A stretch of 64,000 bases of DNA from Arthrobacter antioxidans. GTDB taxonomy: Bacteria; Actinomycetota; Actinomycetes; Actinomycetales; Micrococcaceae. Positions 6,873-15,435 of this stretch are shown here, piece after piece. The stretch is from contig NZ_CP095501.1 in assembly GCF_023100725.1 (NCBI RefSeq), positions 2,914,001-2,978,000 of the forward strand, read 5' to 3'. Within the stretch, counting starts at the first letter, position 1. Each line of letters opens with the position of its first letter. Both the position numbers and the translations under genes were made by a program. The notes under the pieces are model-generated. The model was not told where the DNA came from and ran no database searches. It worked only from the letters and a program-made list of their open reading frames with translations.

Positions 6873-9551
6873 TCAGCCCTCCAGGGTCTCTGCAGCAGGT
6901 CCCGTCGGGACGCGGACGGGGATCACGGCGCCCAGACCCACCCGGGCGGCTCCGGCGTCGATCTCCGCCTGTGTGGCGGGGCGGCGCTGGCCGCGTTCCT
7001 CGACGAGGACGATCGACTGGTCGGCGGCGTCGGGCGCGTTGACGAAGGACCGGAACCGGCGGAGCCTGTCCGGGTCCTTGAGGGTGGCCGCCCACTCGTC
7101 CTCGTAGTGCTCCACGTGGCGGGCCATCGCGGCCTCGAGGTCCGCTGCGATGCCGAGGGAGTCCCCGACGACGACATCGCGCACGTGGTCGAGGCCCCCG
7201 TCGAGATCGTCCATCCATCGCGCGGTGCGCTGCATGCGGTCGGCGGTGCGGATGTAGTACATGAGGTAGCGGTCGATGTACCGGATGAGGGTCTCGCCGT
7301 CGAGGTCCTGGGCGAGGAGCTGCGCATGTGCGGGCTGGAAGCCGCCGTTGCCCCCGACGTAGAGGTTCCACCCCTGGTCGGTGGCGATCACGCCGACGTC
7401 CTTGCTCCGTGCCTCCGCGCACTCGCGGGCACACCCCGACACGCCCATCTTGAACTTGTGCGGTGCCCGCAGCCCGCGGTACCGCAGCTCCAGGTCGATG
7501 GCCATCGCCACGGAGTCCTGCACGCCGAACCGGCACCAGGTGGACCCCACGCAGGACTTCACGTTCCGCAGCGCCTTGCCGTAGGCCTGCCCGGATTCGA
7601 ACCCGGCCTCGACGAGGATCTTCCAGATCTCCGGCAGCTGCTCCAGCCGGGCCCCGAAGAGATCGATCCGCAGCGCCCCGGTGAGCTTCACGTACAGGCC
7701 GAACTGCTCGGCGACCTGCGCGATGACCGCGAGCTTCTGCGGCGTGATCTCCCCGCCGGGGATGCGGGGCACCACGGAGTAGGTGCCGTTGCGCTGCATG
7801 TTCGCGAGGGCGCGGTCGTTGGTGTCCTGCAGGGGCCCGCGTCCGCCGTCGAGCACGTATTCCCCGCGCTGGGTGGCGAGGATGGAGCCGATGGCGGGCT
7901 TGCAGATGTCGCAGCCGTGGCCGGTCCCCGCCTCCTCGGAGGCACCGAAGCGGTGGATGATCTCCTGGAAGGACGCGAGGTCGAGGGCCTGGATGGCTTC
8001 GAAGAGTTCGGGCCGAGACATGGCGAAGTGCTCGCAGATGCCCTTCGCGACGGCGCGACCCGCCTTCGTGAGTTCGGCGTCGAGCAGTTTCTTCAGCAGG
8101 GGGACGCAGGAGCCGCACTGGGTCCCGGCACGCGAGCATGCCTTGAGGGACGGCAGGTCGAGCGCGGGCTCCGCGGCGGACCCGTCCGGGCCTGATCCGT
8201 GGACCGCGGACCGGCAGGCCCCGGCCGTCACGTTGTTGCAGGAGCAGAGGATGACGTCGTCGGGCAGGTCCGACGGCGGGGCATCGCCTCCCCCGGCCGA
8301 GGAGAGGTAGGCGCCGGGCTCGGCGGGCAGCTCGCGTCCCAGCAGCGGTCTCAGCGCGGAGTACGGTGCGGCGTCGCCGACGAAGATCCCGCCGAGGAGC
8401 GTCTTCGCGTCATCGGTGACCACGAGCTTCTGGTAGAGCCCCCGGGCGGGGTCGGCGTAGACGATCTCGAGGCTGCCGTCCGTCCCGGCGAGCGCATCCC
8501 CGAAGCTCGCGACCTCGACACCCGAGAGCTTGAGCTTGGTGGCGGTGTCGAAGCCCGGGAAGCTCGCGTGGCCTCCGAGGATGCCGTCGGCGCAGACCTC
8601 CGCCATCGCGTTCGCGGGAGCCACCAGCCCCATGCTGACCCCCTCGTAGTTCGCCACCTCGCCGATCGCCCAGACGCCGGGCATCCCGGTCCCGCAGGCC
8701 GCGCTGATCACCACGCCGCCGCGGGGTGCCACCTCCAGCCCTGCGTCCCGGGCGAGCTCGTCGCGCGGCCGGATGCCGACGGCGAACACCACGAGGTCGG
8801 CCGGGAGCACGGCGCCGTCGCTGAGGGCCACGCCCGTGACGCTGCCGGCGTCGTCCGTCTCGATGGCGACAGGCGCTCCTCCGCAGTGGATCCCCAGCCC
8901 CCTGGCGCGGATGAGCCGGCCGAGCGCCTGGCCGCCGCCCTGGTCGAGCTGCGCGTTCATCAGCCAGCCGGCGCGGTTGACCACCGTGGACGAGGCGCCG
9001 AGCTGCTGGAGTCCACCGGCGGCTTCGAGGCCGAGGAGCCCGCCCCCGATGACGACGGCGCGGGGCTGCCGGCCGAGGGCGGCGGTGAGCCGGGCCGTCT
9101 CGGACCGCAGCCACTGCACGTCGTCGAGGGTGCGGTAGACCGCGGCGTGCTCCGCGCCCGGCAGCGGCAGGCGTACGGCGTCCGAGCCGGTGGCCAGCAC
9201 GACGTCGTCGTACGCGTACCTCTCGCCGGAAAGACCCTCGACGTACCGCGCCGCGGGGTCCAGGCGGACCGCCCGCTCCCCCGTCACGAGCCGGATCGCC
9301 GGCTCACGCCACATGAGCGGTTCCCCGAGTGCGAGGTCCACGTCGCCGGCCAGTGCGCTGCTCAGGGCCACGCGGTCGTACGGTGCGTGGGCCTCCTCGG
9401 CCAGGACCGTGAGGTGCAGCCCATCCATCCCGCGCCGCCACAGTGCCTCGACGAACCGGTGGGCGGCGGGCCCACCGCCCACGACGACGACGCGCCGTTC
9501 CTGCGGCACGGCGGCCGCCTCGGCGGGCCGGGATGATCGGGTCTCGCTCAT
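6873..9551 (-). CDS. nirB: Nitrite reductase [NAD(P)H], large siroheme subunit
   Basis: Reduces nitrite to ammonium with NAD(P)H using FAD, [2Fe-2S], [4Fe-4S] and siroheme. The order is: FAD motif RRVVVVGGGPAAHRF (residues 19-33), NAD motif VVIGGGLLGLEAAGGL, BFD cluster C436-x-C438 and C479-x2-C482, then a sulfite/nitrite reductase C-terminal half with siroheme/[4Fe-4S] cysteines C667, C673, C707 and C711 (CVGSTWC and CAREC). At 892 residues it is full length. ATG is preceded by GGAAGG six bases upstream. It leads the operon nirB-cobA-hemD and is divergent from nirD, an unusual split for subunits of one enzyme. Confidence 0.96.
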   Translation of the reverse strand: MSETRSSRPAEAAAVPQERRVVVVGGGPAAHRFVEALWRRGMDGLHLTVLAEEAHAPYDRVALSSALAGDVDLALGEPLMWREPAIRLVTGERAVRLDPAARYVEGLSGERYAYDDVVLATGSDAVRLPLPGAEHAAVYRTLDDVQWLRSETARLTAALGRQPRAVVIGGGLLGLEAAGGLQQLGASSTVVNRAGWLMNAQLDQGGGQALGRLIRARGLGIHCGGAPVAIETDDAGSVTGVALSDGAVLPADLVVFAVGIRPRDELARDAGLEVAPRGGVVISAACGTGMPGVWAIGEVANYEGVSMGLVAPANAMAEVCADGILGGHASFPGFDTATKLKLSGVEVASFGDALAGTDGSLEIVYADPARGLYQKLVVTDDAKTLLGGIFVGDAAPYSALRPLLGRELPAEPGAYLSSAGGGDAPPSDLPDDVILCSCNNVTAGACRSAVHGSGPDGSAAEPALDLPSLKACSRAGTQCGSCVPLLKKLLDAELTKAGRAVAKGICEHFAMSRPELFEAIQALDLASFQEIIHRFGASEEAGTGHGCDICKPAIGSILATQRGEYVLDGGRGPLQDTNDRALANMQRNGTYSVVPRIPGGEITPQKLAVIAQVAEQFGLYVKLTGALRIDLFGARLEQLPEIWKILVEAGFESGQAYGKALRNVKSCVGSTWCRFGVQDSVAMAIDLELRYRGLRAPHKFKMGVSGCARECAEARSKDVGVIATDQGWNLYVGGNGGFQPAHAQLLAQDLDGETLIRYIDRYLMYYIRTADRMQRTARWMDDLDGGLDHVRDVVVGDSLGIAADLEAAMARHVEHYEDEWAATLKDPDRLRRFRSFVNAPDAADQSIVLVEERGQRRPATQAEIDAGAARVGLGAVIPVRVPTGPAAETLEG

Positions 9552-9775
9552 GTGCTGCCTTCCGTCCGGATCGGGGCGCTCCCGCTGCTCCCTCCACGGT
9601 ACGAACAGGCAATTTCTCCGATGTGTCGGCGATGTGTCGCAACGTTAACTTCGGGCTCACCGGCAGGAGTCCCCGCCGTGAGGCGCACGTTACCGCCGCG
9701 CAACAGCGCCGGGACCTCGATGACACGTCCACCGCCTAGCGTTGCGGGAACGCATCCGTCAACGAGGAGAACGCC
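9552..9775. promoter_or_regulatory. Divergent nirB/nirD regulatory region with a candidate GlnR-like box
   Basis: This 224-base spacer must drive both nirB (minus) and nirD (plus). At 9689-9704 it contains GTTAC-n6-GCAAC, close to the actinobacterial GlnR half-site pattern GTnAC-n6-GnAAC. A second AT-richer patch, with GTTAAC at 9644-9649 and GTGAG/GACAC-like flanks on the minus strand, might be another site. The nirD ribosome binding site GAGGAG is at 9764-9769. The site call is inference: this genus may use GlnR, AmtR or another regulator. Confidence 0.35.
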
Positions 9776-10138
9776 ATGACCGAGCTCGTCCTGCAGCGTC
9801 CTGCCCCCTCGGGCACCACCTGGGTCGCCGTCTGCCGCGTCGACGATCTCGAGGAATGCTGGGGCGAGGCGGCGCTGGTCGGCCGCGAACAGATCGCCCT
9901 GTTCCGGCTGCCCGGCGATCGGGTGTACGCCGTCGGCAACATCGATCCGCGGACCCGGGCCGCCGTCATGGCCCGGGGGATCATCGGATCACGGGGAACG
10001 GCACCCACCATCGCATCGCCCCTCCACAAGGAGGTCTACGATCTGGCCGGCGGGGCCTGCCTGTCCGGCGGCGAGGGGCTTCGCTCCTATCCGGTGCGAT
10101 GCAGGGACGGCATGATCGAGGTCCACGTTGCGGCCTGA
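9776..10138 (+). CDS. nirD: Nitrite reductase [NAD(P)H], small subunit
   Basis: NirD supports NirB activity in the cytoplasm. The 120-residue protein has the Rieske-like fold signature of the family: WVAVCRVDDLEE near the start, then SPLHKEVYDLAGG. The usual Rieske cysteine-histidine cluster ligands are incomplete (SPLH instead of CPxH), which is normal for NirD. The start is supported by GAGGAG seven bases upstream. It is transcribed away from nirB and leads a plus-strand unit with the sirohydrochlorin chelatase directly behind it, so its expression should be coordinated with siroheme insertion. Confidence 0.93.
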   Translation: MTELVLQRPAPSGTTWVAVCRVDDLEECWGEAALVGREQIALFRLPGDRVYAVGNIDPRTRAAVMARGIIGSRGTAPTIASPLHKEVYDLAGGACLSGGEGLRSYPVRCRDGMIEVHVAA

Positions 10139-10165
10139 GCCGTGGGCGGTGCTTCAATGGCAGCC

Positions 10166-10966
10166 ATGACCGTGAACCCGGCACCGGACAGCCCGCCCGT
10201 CCTCATCGCCTGCTCCCACGGCACCGACAACGCCCAGGGCCGGCGCGAGATCGATGCCGTGCGCGCCGGGATCATGGCACTCTGTCCGGAGGTCGAGGTC
10301 CGCGAGGCGTACGTCGACGTGCAGGAGCCGGACCTCGTGGACGTGGTGGCGGCCCTTCCTGCGGGCCGGCCGGCCGTCATCGTCCCGCTGCTGCTCTCGG
10401 TCGGCTACCACGTCAAGGTGGACATCGCCCGGGCGGCGGCGAGCCGGCCCGGAACGGTGTCGGCTCTCCCGCTGGGCCCGGATCCGCGGCTCGCCCGGGT
10501 GCTGCAGCAGCGGCTCACCGAGGCCGGGGTGGATGACGCCGACGCCGTGGTGCTGGCCGCCGCAGGGTCCTCCGACGCCTGTGCCGCGGAGGACGTCGCC
10601 GAGGTGCAGGCCGTCCTCGCGGAGCTCAGGACGGGCCGGGTGCGGGCGGGGTTCGGCTCGAAGGCCGTCCCGTCCGTCCCCGACGCCGTCGCGGCCCGGC
10701 GGGCGGAGTCGGAGCAGCGGGTCGCGGTCGCGTCCTACCTGCTGGCCCCCGGCTACTTCCACGACCAGCTGGCGAAGGCCGGCGCCGACGTGGTGAGTGC
10801 GCCCCTGCTCCCGAGTCCGCTGATCGCGGAGATCGCACTGTCGCGGTACGACGACGCCGTCGCGCGCCTGCTCGGCGAGTCTCCGACTGGCGCTGCGGGC
10901 TGCGACCGGCCCTGCCGGGCGCAGGTCTCGGTGTGTGTCCGAAGCGGCGCAGCCCGCGTGGACTGA
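10166..10966 (+). CDS. sirB: Sirohydrochlorin chelatase (CbiX/SirB family)
   Basis: Inserts ferrous iron into sirohydrochlorin to finish siroheme; a cobalt activity is possible in this family. The N-terminal metal-site motif is PVLIACSHGTDNAQGRR, and a second lobe segment VVPLLLSVGYHVKVDIARA carries the second conserved histidine. The two CbiX-like halves give about 266 residues, the normal two-domain length. The end is a cysteine-containing tail (AAGCDRPCRAQVSVCV). In-frame alternatives are ATG at 10157 and GTG at 10142; none has a strong ribosome binding site, so the ATG just before the conserved region was chosen. It follows nirD closely and completes the siroheme set with cobA and hemD. 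Confidence 0.9.
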   Translation: MTVNPAPDSPPVLIACSHGTDNAQGRREIDAVRAGIMALCPEVEVREAYVDVQEPDLVDVVAALPAGRPAVIVPLLLSVGYHVKVDIARAAASRPGTVSALPLGPDPRLARVLQQRLTEAGVDDADAVVLAAAGSSDACAAEDVAEVQAVLAELRTGRVRAGFGSKAVPSVPDAVAARRAESEQRVAVASYLLAPGYFHDQLAKAGADVVSAPLLPSPLIAEIALSRYDDAVARLLGESPTGAAGCDRPCRAQVSVCVRSGAARVD

Positions 10967-10977
10967 CGCCGCTCCCT

Positions 10978-11018
10978 GCGGGCCTCGCTCCCGGCCGCGC
11001 GGGCCTCGCTCCCGGCCG
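10978..11018 (+). repeat. 20-bp GC-rich tandem direct repeat
   Basis: Two identical 20-base copies (10978-10997 and 10999-11018, period 21) fill the gap between sirB and the M23 peptidase, ending just before the latter's ribosome binding site. They are not coding. Each copy contains GGGCC and GGCC elements that could fold. Confidence 0.9.
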
Positions 11019-11032
11019 GCGGGAGGATGACA

Positions 11033-11719
11033 ATGGAGCGCATGGGAGATCCTGTCGCGGACGGCGGTCCGGTGCTGCTGCACTATCCGCTGGAGGGGCG
11101 GTTCCGCGCACGCAGCAGCCCCGCGCGTCGCGTCCCGAGTCATGGCACCGACCTCATGGGCACCACGTATGCGATCGACCTCGTGCCCGTGGATGACGAC
11201 GGCCGTCCGGCGCCGAGGACCTGGCGGAGCGTGGTCGCCACGGAGCCGGCGGAGGATTTCATCGGCTTCGGCGCACCGGTGCTAGCACCGGCTGCCGGCG
11301 TCGTCGTCATCGCCCACGACGGCGAGGAGGACCACGCGGCGCGACGGTCGCAGCTGGCGCTCGTGCCGTACATGGCCGGGCAGGCGCAGCGACTCCGGCA
11401 CGGGCCGGGCGCCATCGCTGGGAATCACGTGGTCATCGCGCTGGGCGCCGGGGGGCCCTTCGTGCTGGTCGCCCATCTGCGCCGGTCCTCGCTCAGCGTC
11501 CGCGTGGGGACACGCGTGCGGGCGGGTCAGCTGATCGGTGAGTGCGGGAACTCGGGGAACAGCACGCAGCCGCACGTCCACGTCCAGGTCACGGACAGCA
11601 CGGACTGGCCGAGCGCCCGGGGACTGCCGATCGCCTTCCGGACGCCCGGGGGTGCCGAGCTCCCGGCCGAGTCGCAGCTCATCGTCGTGCCGAGGACAGG
11701 ACGCGGCGCTGCCGGGTAG
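11033..11719 (+). CDS. M23-family (LytM-type) metallopeptidase
   Basis: Zinc endopeptidase fold usually acting on peptidoglycan cross-bridges. Zinc ligands are seen as the H..D pair in SHGTDLMGTTYAIDL and the final H in PHVHVQ, with the GNSGNSTQPHVH loop typical of the family. The length is 228 residues and no signal peptide or membrane segment is evident, which is odd for a cell-wall enzyme; it could be cytoplasmic or have another substrate. The ATG at 11033 was preferred because GGGAGG sits six bases upstream; ATG at 11027 would abut that site directly. It lies downstream of sirB, separated by the tandem repeat, and is convergent with glmM. Confidence 0.85.
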   Translation: MERMGDPVADGGPVLLHYPLEGRFRARSSPARRVPSHGTDLMGTTYAIDLVPVDDDGRPAPRTWRSVVATEPAEDFIGFGAPVLAPAAGVVVIAHDGEEDHAARRSQLALVPYMAGQAQRLRHGPGAIAGNHVVIALGAGGPFVLVAHLRRSSLSVRVGTRVRAGQLIGECGNSGNSTQPHVHVQVTDSTDWPSARGLPIAFRTPGGAELPAESQLIVVPRTGRGAAG

Positions 11720-11746
11720 GGCATGCCGCCGACCGAAGGCGCCGGG

Positions 11747-13102
11747 TCAGGCGACCGGTTCGAGGGACAGGCGCTCCTGCACCGTCGCTGCGAGGTCCTC
11801 CGCGATGCGCTGGGCGGTCGCGAGATCGGCAGCCTCGACCATGACGCGGACCACCGGCTCCGTGCCCGAGGGGCGCAGCAGCACGCGTCCGGTCTCGCCG
11901 AGGACCTCCTCGGCCTCGCGGACGGCGTCCTGCACGCCAGCGTCCGAGTTGGCGGCGCCGCGGTCGACGCCCTTGACGTTGATGAGCACCTGGGGAAGCT
12001 TCGTCATGACGGCGGCGAGCTCCTTGAGGCTCTTGCCGGTCCCGGCCATGCGTGAGGCCAGCTGAAGTCCGGTGAGGACGCCGTCGCCCGTGGTGGCGTA
12101 TTCGGCGAAGATGACGTGGCCGGACTGCTCGCCGCCGAGGCTGTAGCCGCCGTCGCGCATCCCCTCGAGGACGTAGCGGTCCCCCACGCCGGTCTCCATG
12201 ATGGTGACGCCCGCTTCGCGCAGGGCGATCTTCAGCCCCAGGTTGCTCATCACGGTGGCCACGAGGGTGTTGTCCTTGAGCTTCCCGGCATCCTTCATGG
12301 CCAGCGCCATGACGGCCATGATCTGGTCGCCGTCCACGATGGTCCCCTCGTGGTCGACGGCCAGGCAGCGGTCGGCGTCGCCGTCGTGCGCGATGCCGAG
12401 GTCGGCACCGTGCTCGAGGACGGCGGCCTGGAGCTTCTCGAGGTGTGTCGAGCCGTAGCCGTCGTTGATGTTGATGCCGTCGGGGTCCGCGCCGATGACG
12501 ACGATGTCCGCGCCGGCGTCCCGGAAGACCTCGGGTGAGCAGCCGCTCGCCGCGCCGTGGGCGCAGTCGATGACCACCTTGAGCCCTTCGAGGCGGTGCG
12601 GGAGGGTCTTGAGGAGATGGACCACGTAGCGGTCCTCGGCGTCGGCGAAGCGCTGGATGCGGCCCACGTCGCCCGCCACGGGACGCAGTCGCGGCCTCGC
12701 CATCTCCTCCTCGATGGCGTCCTCGAGCGCGTCGCTGAGCTTGTTGCCGCCCCGGGCGAGGAACTTGATGCCGTTGTCGGGAGCCGCGTTGTGGGAGGCG
12801 GAGATCATGACGCCGAAGTCGGCGCCGAGGTCGGCCACGAGGAACGCAGCCGCCGGCGTGGGCAGGACTCCGGCGTCGTACACGTCCACGCCGGAGCTGG
12901 CGAGCCCGGCCTCGACGGCGGCCGCGATGAACTCACCGCTGATGCGGGGATCGCGGGCGATCACCGCGGTGGGGCGGCGTCCGTCCGAGGCGTTGTGGCC
13001 GAGGACCACGGCAGCCGCCTGGGCCAGCTGGAGGGACAGTTCTGCCGTGATCAGGCCATTGGCCAGACCGCGGACGCCATCGGTTCCGAATAACTTGCTC
13101 AT
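11747..13102 (-). CDS. glmM: Phosphoglucosamine mutase
   Basis: Interconverts glucosamine-6-phosphate and glucosamine-1-phosphate for UDP-GlcNAc and peptidoglycan synthesis. The start ([15 protein letters not shown]), the phosphoserine loop [12 protein letters not shown] with S103 as the expected phosphorylated residue, the metal loop [11 protein letters not shown] and the phosphate-binding [10 protein letters not shown] near the end are all present. The length of 451 residues is normal. An ATG three codons upstream (13111) exists, but AGGA is correctly spaced only for 13102. It follows rpsI after a strong terminator, the classic actinobacterial order rplM-rpsI-glmM. Confidence 0.97.
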   Translation of the reverse strand: MSKLFGTDGVRGLANGLITAELSLQLAQAAAVVLGHNASDGRRPTAVIARDPRISGEFIAAAVEAGLASSGVDVYDAGVLPTPAAAFLVADLGADFGVMISASHNAAPDNGIKFLARGGNKLSDALEDAIEEEMARPRLRPVAGDVGRIQRFADAEDRYVVHLLKTLPHRLEGLKVVIDCAHGAASGCSPEVFRDAGADIVVIGADPDGININDGYGSTHLEKLQAAVLEHGADLGIAHDGDADRCLAVDHEGTIVDGDQIMAVMALAMKDAGKLKDNTLVATVMSNLGLKIALREAGVTIMETGVGDRYVLEGMRDGGYSLGGEQSGHVIFAEYATTGDGVLTGLQLASRMAGTGKSLKELAAVMTKLPQVLINVKGVDRGAANSDAGVQDAVREAEEVLGETGRVLLRPSGTEPVVRVMVEAADLATAQRIAEDLAATVQERLSLEPVA

Positions 13103-13165
13103 CGTGATCATCCTAAGTGCAGAACAGTGGACCGCTAGGGCGGGTCCTCGAACAGGTTAAAGCAC

Positions 13166-13195
13166 GATGCCCGTCCGGAAGCCCGGACGGGCATC
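13166..13195 (-). terminator. Hairpin terminator after rplM-rpsI
   Basis: A perfect 13-bp stem (13166-13178 with 13183-13195) and a four-base loop lie just past the rpsI stop and before glmM. There is no strong U tract, as is common in high-GC actinobacteria. Confidence 0.75.
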
Positions 13196-13214
13196 TGCGC
13201 GTGTCCTGGAAGGA

Positions 13215-13712
13215 TCAGCGCTTGGAGTACTGAGGCGCCTTGCGTGCCTTCTTGAGACCGGCCTTCTTGCGCTCGATGACGCGGGCGTCACGAGTCAGGA
13301 AGCCTGCCTTCTTGAGGGCGGGGCGGTTGTTCTCGCGGTCGATCTCGTTCAGCGTGCGCGCAACACCGAGGCGGAGTGCACCGGCCTGGCCGGAGGGTCC
13401 ACCGCCGTGGATGCGGGCGATGACGTCGTAGGCGCCGTCGAGCTCGAGGAGCTTGAAGGGGTCGTTGACTTCCTGCTGGTGGAGCTTGTTGGGGAAGTAG
13501 TCGGCGAGCTCGCGCCCGTTGACGATCCACTTGCCGGTGCCGGGGACGAGGCGCACGCGGGCGACAGCTTCCTTGCGGCGTCCGACGGCTCCGCCGCCGA
13601 CGGTCAGCGCGGGACGCTCCTTGACGGCGGTCTCGCCGCCTTCGGTGGACTCTGAGGTGTAGCTCGTGAGCTCCTCAGTCGGTTCATTCAGCTCTTCAGT
13701 GTTCTCAGCCAC
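13215..13712 (-). CDS. rpsI: Small subunit ribosomal protein S9
   Basis: 30S head protein whose C-terminal tail reaches the P-site tRNA. The conserved core begins at about residue 38 ([12 protein letters not shown]) and ends in the typical basic tail [11 protein letters not shown]. The length is 165 residues, against about 130 in the classical protein. The extra ~35 N-terminal residues are acidic and Thr/Ser/Glu-rich, an extension shared by many actinobacterial S9 proteins. It is cotranscribed with rplM 40 bases upstream. Confidence 0.98.
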   Translation of the reverse strand: MAENTEELNEPTEELTSYTSESTEGGETAVKERPALTVGGGAVGRRKEAVARVRLVPGTGKWIVNGRELADYFPNKLHQQEVNDPFKLLELDGAYDVIARIHGGGPSGQAGALRLGVARTLNEIDRENNRPALKKAGFLTRDARVIERKKAGLKKARKAPQYSKR

Positions 13713-13752
13713 GGTTCTCCTTGAAGTGATTTCTTAGTACTGGTGGCCAGGG

Positions 13753-14196
13753 CTACTGGGCGACCTGAGTGATTTCGTATGTCTTGGGCTGCTGCGCGGC
13801 GTGGGGGTGCTCGGCGCCGCGGTAGACCTTCAGCTTGCCGATCTGCTGTGCAGCCAGCGAGTTCTTGGGGAGCATGCCACGGATGGCCTTCTCGACTGCG
13901 CGCTCCGGGTTCTTGTCCAGGAGTTCCACGTAGGTGGTGGACTTCAGGCCGCCCGGGTAACCCGAGTGGCGGTAGGCGCGCTTCTGCTCGAGCTTGGAGC
14001 CGGTGAGGGCTACCTTTTCAGCGTTGATGATGATGACGAAATCGCCCATGTCCATGTGGGGAGCGAAGGTCGGCTTGTGCTTTCCGCGGAGCAGGATTGC
14101 GGTCTGGCTGGCAAGACGGCCGAGGACGACGTCGGTTGCATCGATTACGTGCCACTGGCGGTTGATGTCGCCTGGCTTCGGGGTGTACGTACGCAC
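13753..14196 (-). CDS. rplM: Large subunit ribosomal protein L13
   Basis: Early-assembling 50S protein. The 147-residue protein begins [20 protein letters not shown] and has the conserved [17 protein letters not shown] and GMLPKN segments. It leads the rplM-rpsI operon, read from the promoter near 14430, with a leader of roughly 215 bases. Confidence 0.98.
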   Translation of the reverse strand: MRTYTPKPGDINRQWHVIDATDVVLGRLASQTAILLRGKHKPTFAPHMDMGDFVIIINAEKVALTGSKLEQKRAYRHSGYPGGLKSTTYVELLDKNPERAVEKAIRGMLPKNSLAAQQIGKLKVYRGAEHPHAAQQPKTYEITQVAQ

Positions 14197-14738
14197 GGTT
14201 ATGGCCTTCGTTTCTATTTCGGTGTCGCCCGTGACTACGGAAGCGTCCGTACCCGCGGGCTCAGCTTATTCATGCGTTACCGGAACTTCAGGTGAGGGCT
14301 GAAATACGACCAGTCATCCCGTGAATCTCGGCTCCGCCCCCGGGCCAGGTGGTTCTGCAACTGAACCGCTCCGAAAGGCGCAGACGTATCGAGAAGGGAC
14401 ACGCACAACGACTCCCAAGGATAGCCTGCCGTACTAGGGCGGGTCAAAAGGAGGTTCGGACCCTCCTGAGGGCTGTGAGGGCGGGGTTCGGGCGGGGGTT
14501 CCTGCAGACGCCGATTCTCTATGCGATCCGGGTCGGGCTGCTAGCGCCGGCCGCCATGTGGTCCTCGGCCTGAAGCAGCGTCGGCGCAGGTTCTGCGCAG
14601 GGCGACTGCAGAGCCGGTGCAGGTTCACGAGTTCTTGCTCAGGATCAGGGCAGACCCGGTTTGTTGCGGCTTCCCGTTGCTAGCTTTCTGGCAGCGCTGG
14701 CGCTGGGTCAGCCGCTGTCCCCCCTCAGGAGTCTCCTC
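14197..14738. other. Intergenic region: rplM leader/promoter (minus) and Flp pilin upstream region (plus)
   Basis: No convincing gene is present: short open frames here have no family match and overlap the rplM promoter. On the minus strand it holds the rplM promoter and a long leader. On the plus strand, TAGCTT at 14681-14686 is a possible -10 for the pilus operon, with a weak -35. AGGAG at 14727-14731 is the pilin ribosome binding site. Confidence 0.5.
14418..14447 (-). promoter_or_regulatory. rplM-rpsI promoter
   Basis: On the minus strand TTGACC (14442-14447) and TATCCT (14418-14423) are separated by 18 bases, a near-consensus vegetative sigma-70 promoter. Transcription would start near 14411, leaving a leader of about 215 bases before rplM. 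Confidence 0.65.
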
Positions 14739-14975
14739 ATGTTCCTCGTATCGAACACCCGTATGCACCTCCTCCCCCGCCTGGTCCGCAAGGAAGACGG
14801 TGCCACCGCCGTCGAGTACGGCATCATGGTCGCCCTCATCGCCGTCGTCATCATCGCGGCAGTCACGCTGCTCGGTGGCGGACTGCAGACCTCGTTCGTG
14901 AAGGCACAGTGCGCAGTCACCGGGAAGGCGTTGGTTGCGGCGACTGCCACCGCTCCCGCCTCCTGCGCGGCTTAG
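14739..14975 (+). CDS. flp: Flp/Fap family type IVb pilin precursor
   Basis: Major subunit of the tad pilus. The 78-residue prepilin has a basic leader ending KEDG (G21), then ATAVEYG, which gives the expected Glu at +5 (E26) and adjacent Tyr of Flp pilins. The hydrophobic helix IMVALIAVVIIAAVTLLGGG follows. Cleavage is predicted between G21 and A22 by the prepilin peptidase encoded at the end of this locus. Two cysteines (C58, C76) near the C-terminus could form a disulfide, which is not universal in Flp pilins. ATG at 14739 has AGGAG seven bases upstream. Confidence 0.92.
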   Translation: MFLVSNTRMHLLPRLVRKEDGATAVEYGIMVALIAVVIIAAVTLLGGGLQTSFVKAQCAVTGKALVAATATAPASCAA

Positions 14976-15045
14976 CAACATGGATTGGCCCGGCGACAGC
15001 TCGGCAACCTTTGCCGGGCCAATCAGTTGATGAAGGAGGCTTCAG

Positions 15046-15435
15046 TTGAGAAAATGCGACCGAGGCGCGGTTGCGGTCGAGATGGCGCTGCTCCTTCCCG
15101 TTCTCATCCTTCTCCTCCTCGGCATCATGGAGTTCGGCCGAGCCTTCAACACCCAGGTCATGCTGACCAATGCCGCCCGGGAAGGTGTTCGCGTCATGTC
15201 CATATCGAAGGACACGACGAAGGCCACCACATCGACGATCACCGCTGCGGGCACGCTGAGCCCGGCACTGACTGCGACGGACATTGCGATTACCGTCCCT
15301 GGGGCGACGACCACTAGTCCGTGCCCTGCCGGTGGTGCGGCGGCGGTCACCATCACCTACACGCTGAGCACCTTGACCAAGATTGCTGGACCGTTCTCCA
15401 TGACCGGCAAAGGAGTCATGCTGTGCGGCGGCTGA
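15046..15435 (+). CDS. tadE: TadE-family pseudopilin
   Basis: Minor pilin-like protein of the tad system. The N-terminus RGAVAVEMALLLPVLILLLLG has the processing glycine (G7) followed by Glu at +5 (E12), then a transmembrane helix and the EFGRAFNTQVMLTNAAREG segment typical of TadE. The length is 129 residues. The start is TTG, fixed by a near-perfect AAGGAGG at 15033-15039 six bases upstream; no in-frame ATG precedes the conserved motif. It overlaps the next gene by 13 bases. Confidence 0.88.
   Translation: MRKCDRGAVAVEMALLLPVLILLLLGIMEFGRAFNTQVMLTNAAREGVRVMSISKDTTKATTSTITAAGTLSPALTATDIAITVPGATTTSPCPAGGAAAVTITYTLSTLTKIAGPFSMTGKGVMLCGG

Noticed and set aside
14349..14573. 74-residue open frame upstream of the pilin gene
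   Set aside because: Basic, featureless and overlapping the near-consensus rplM promoter on the other strand; no ribosome binding site.
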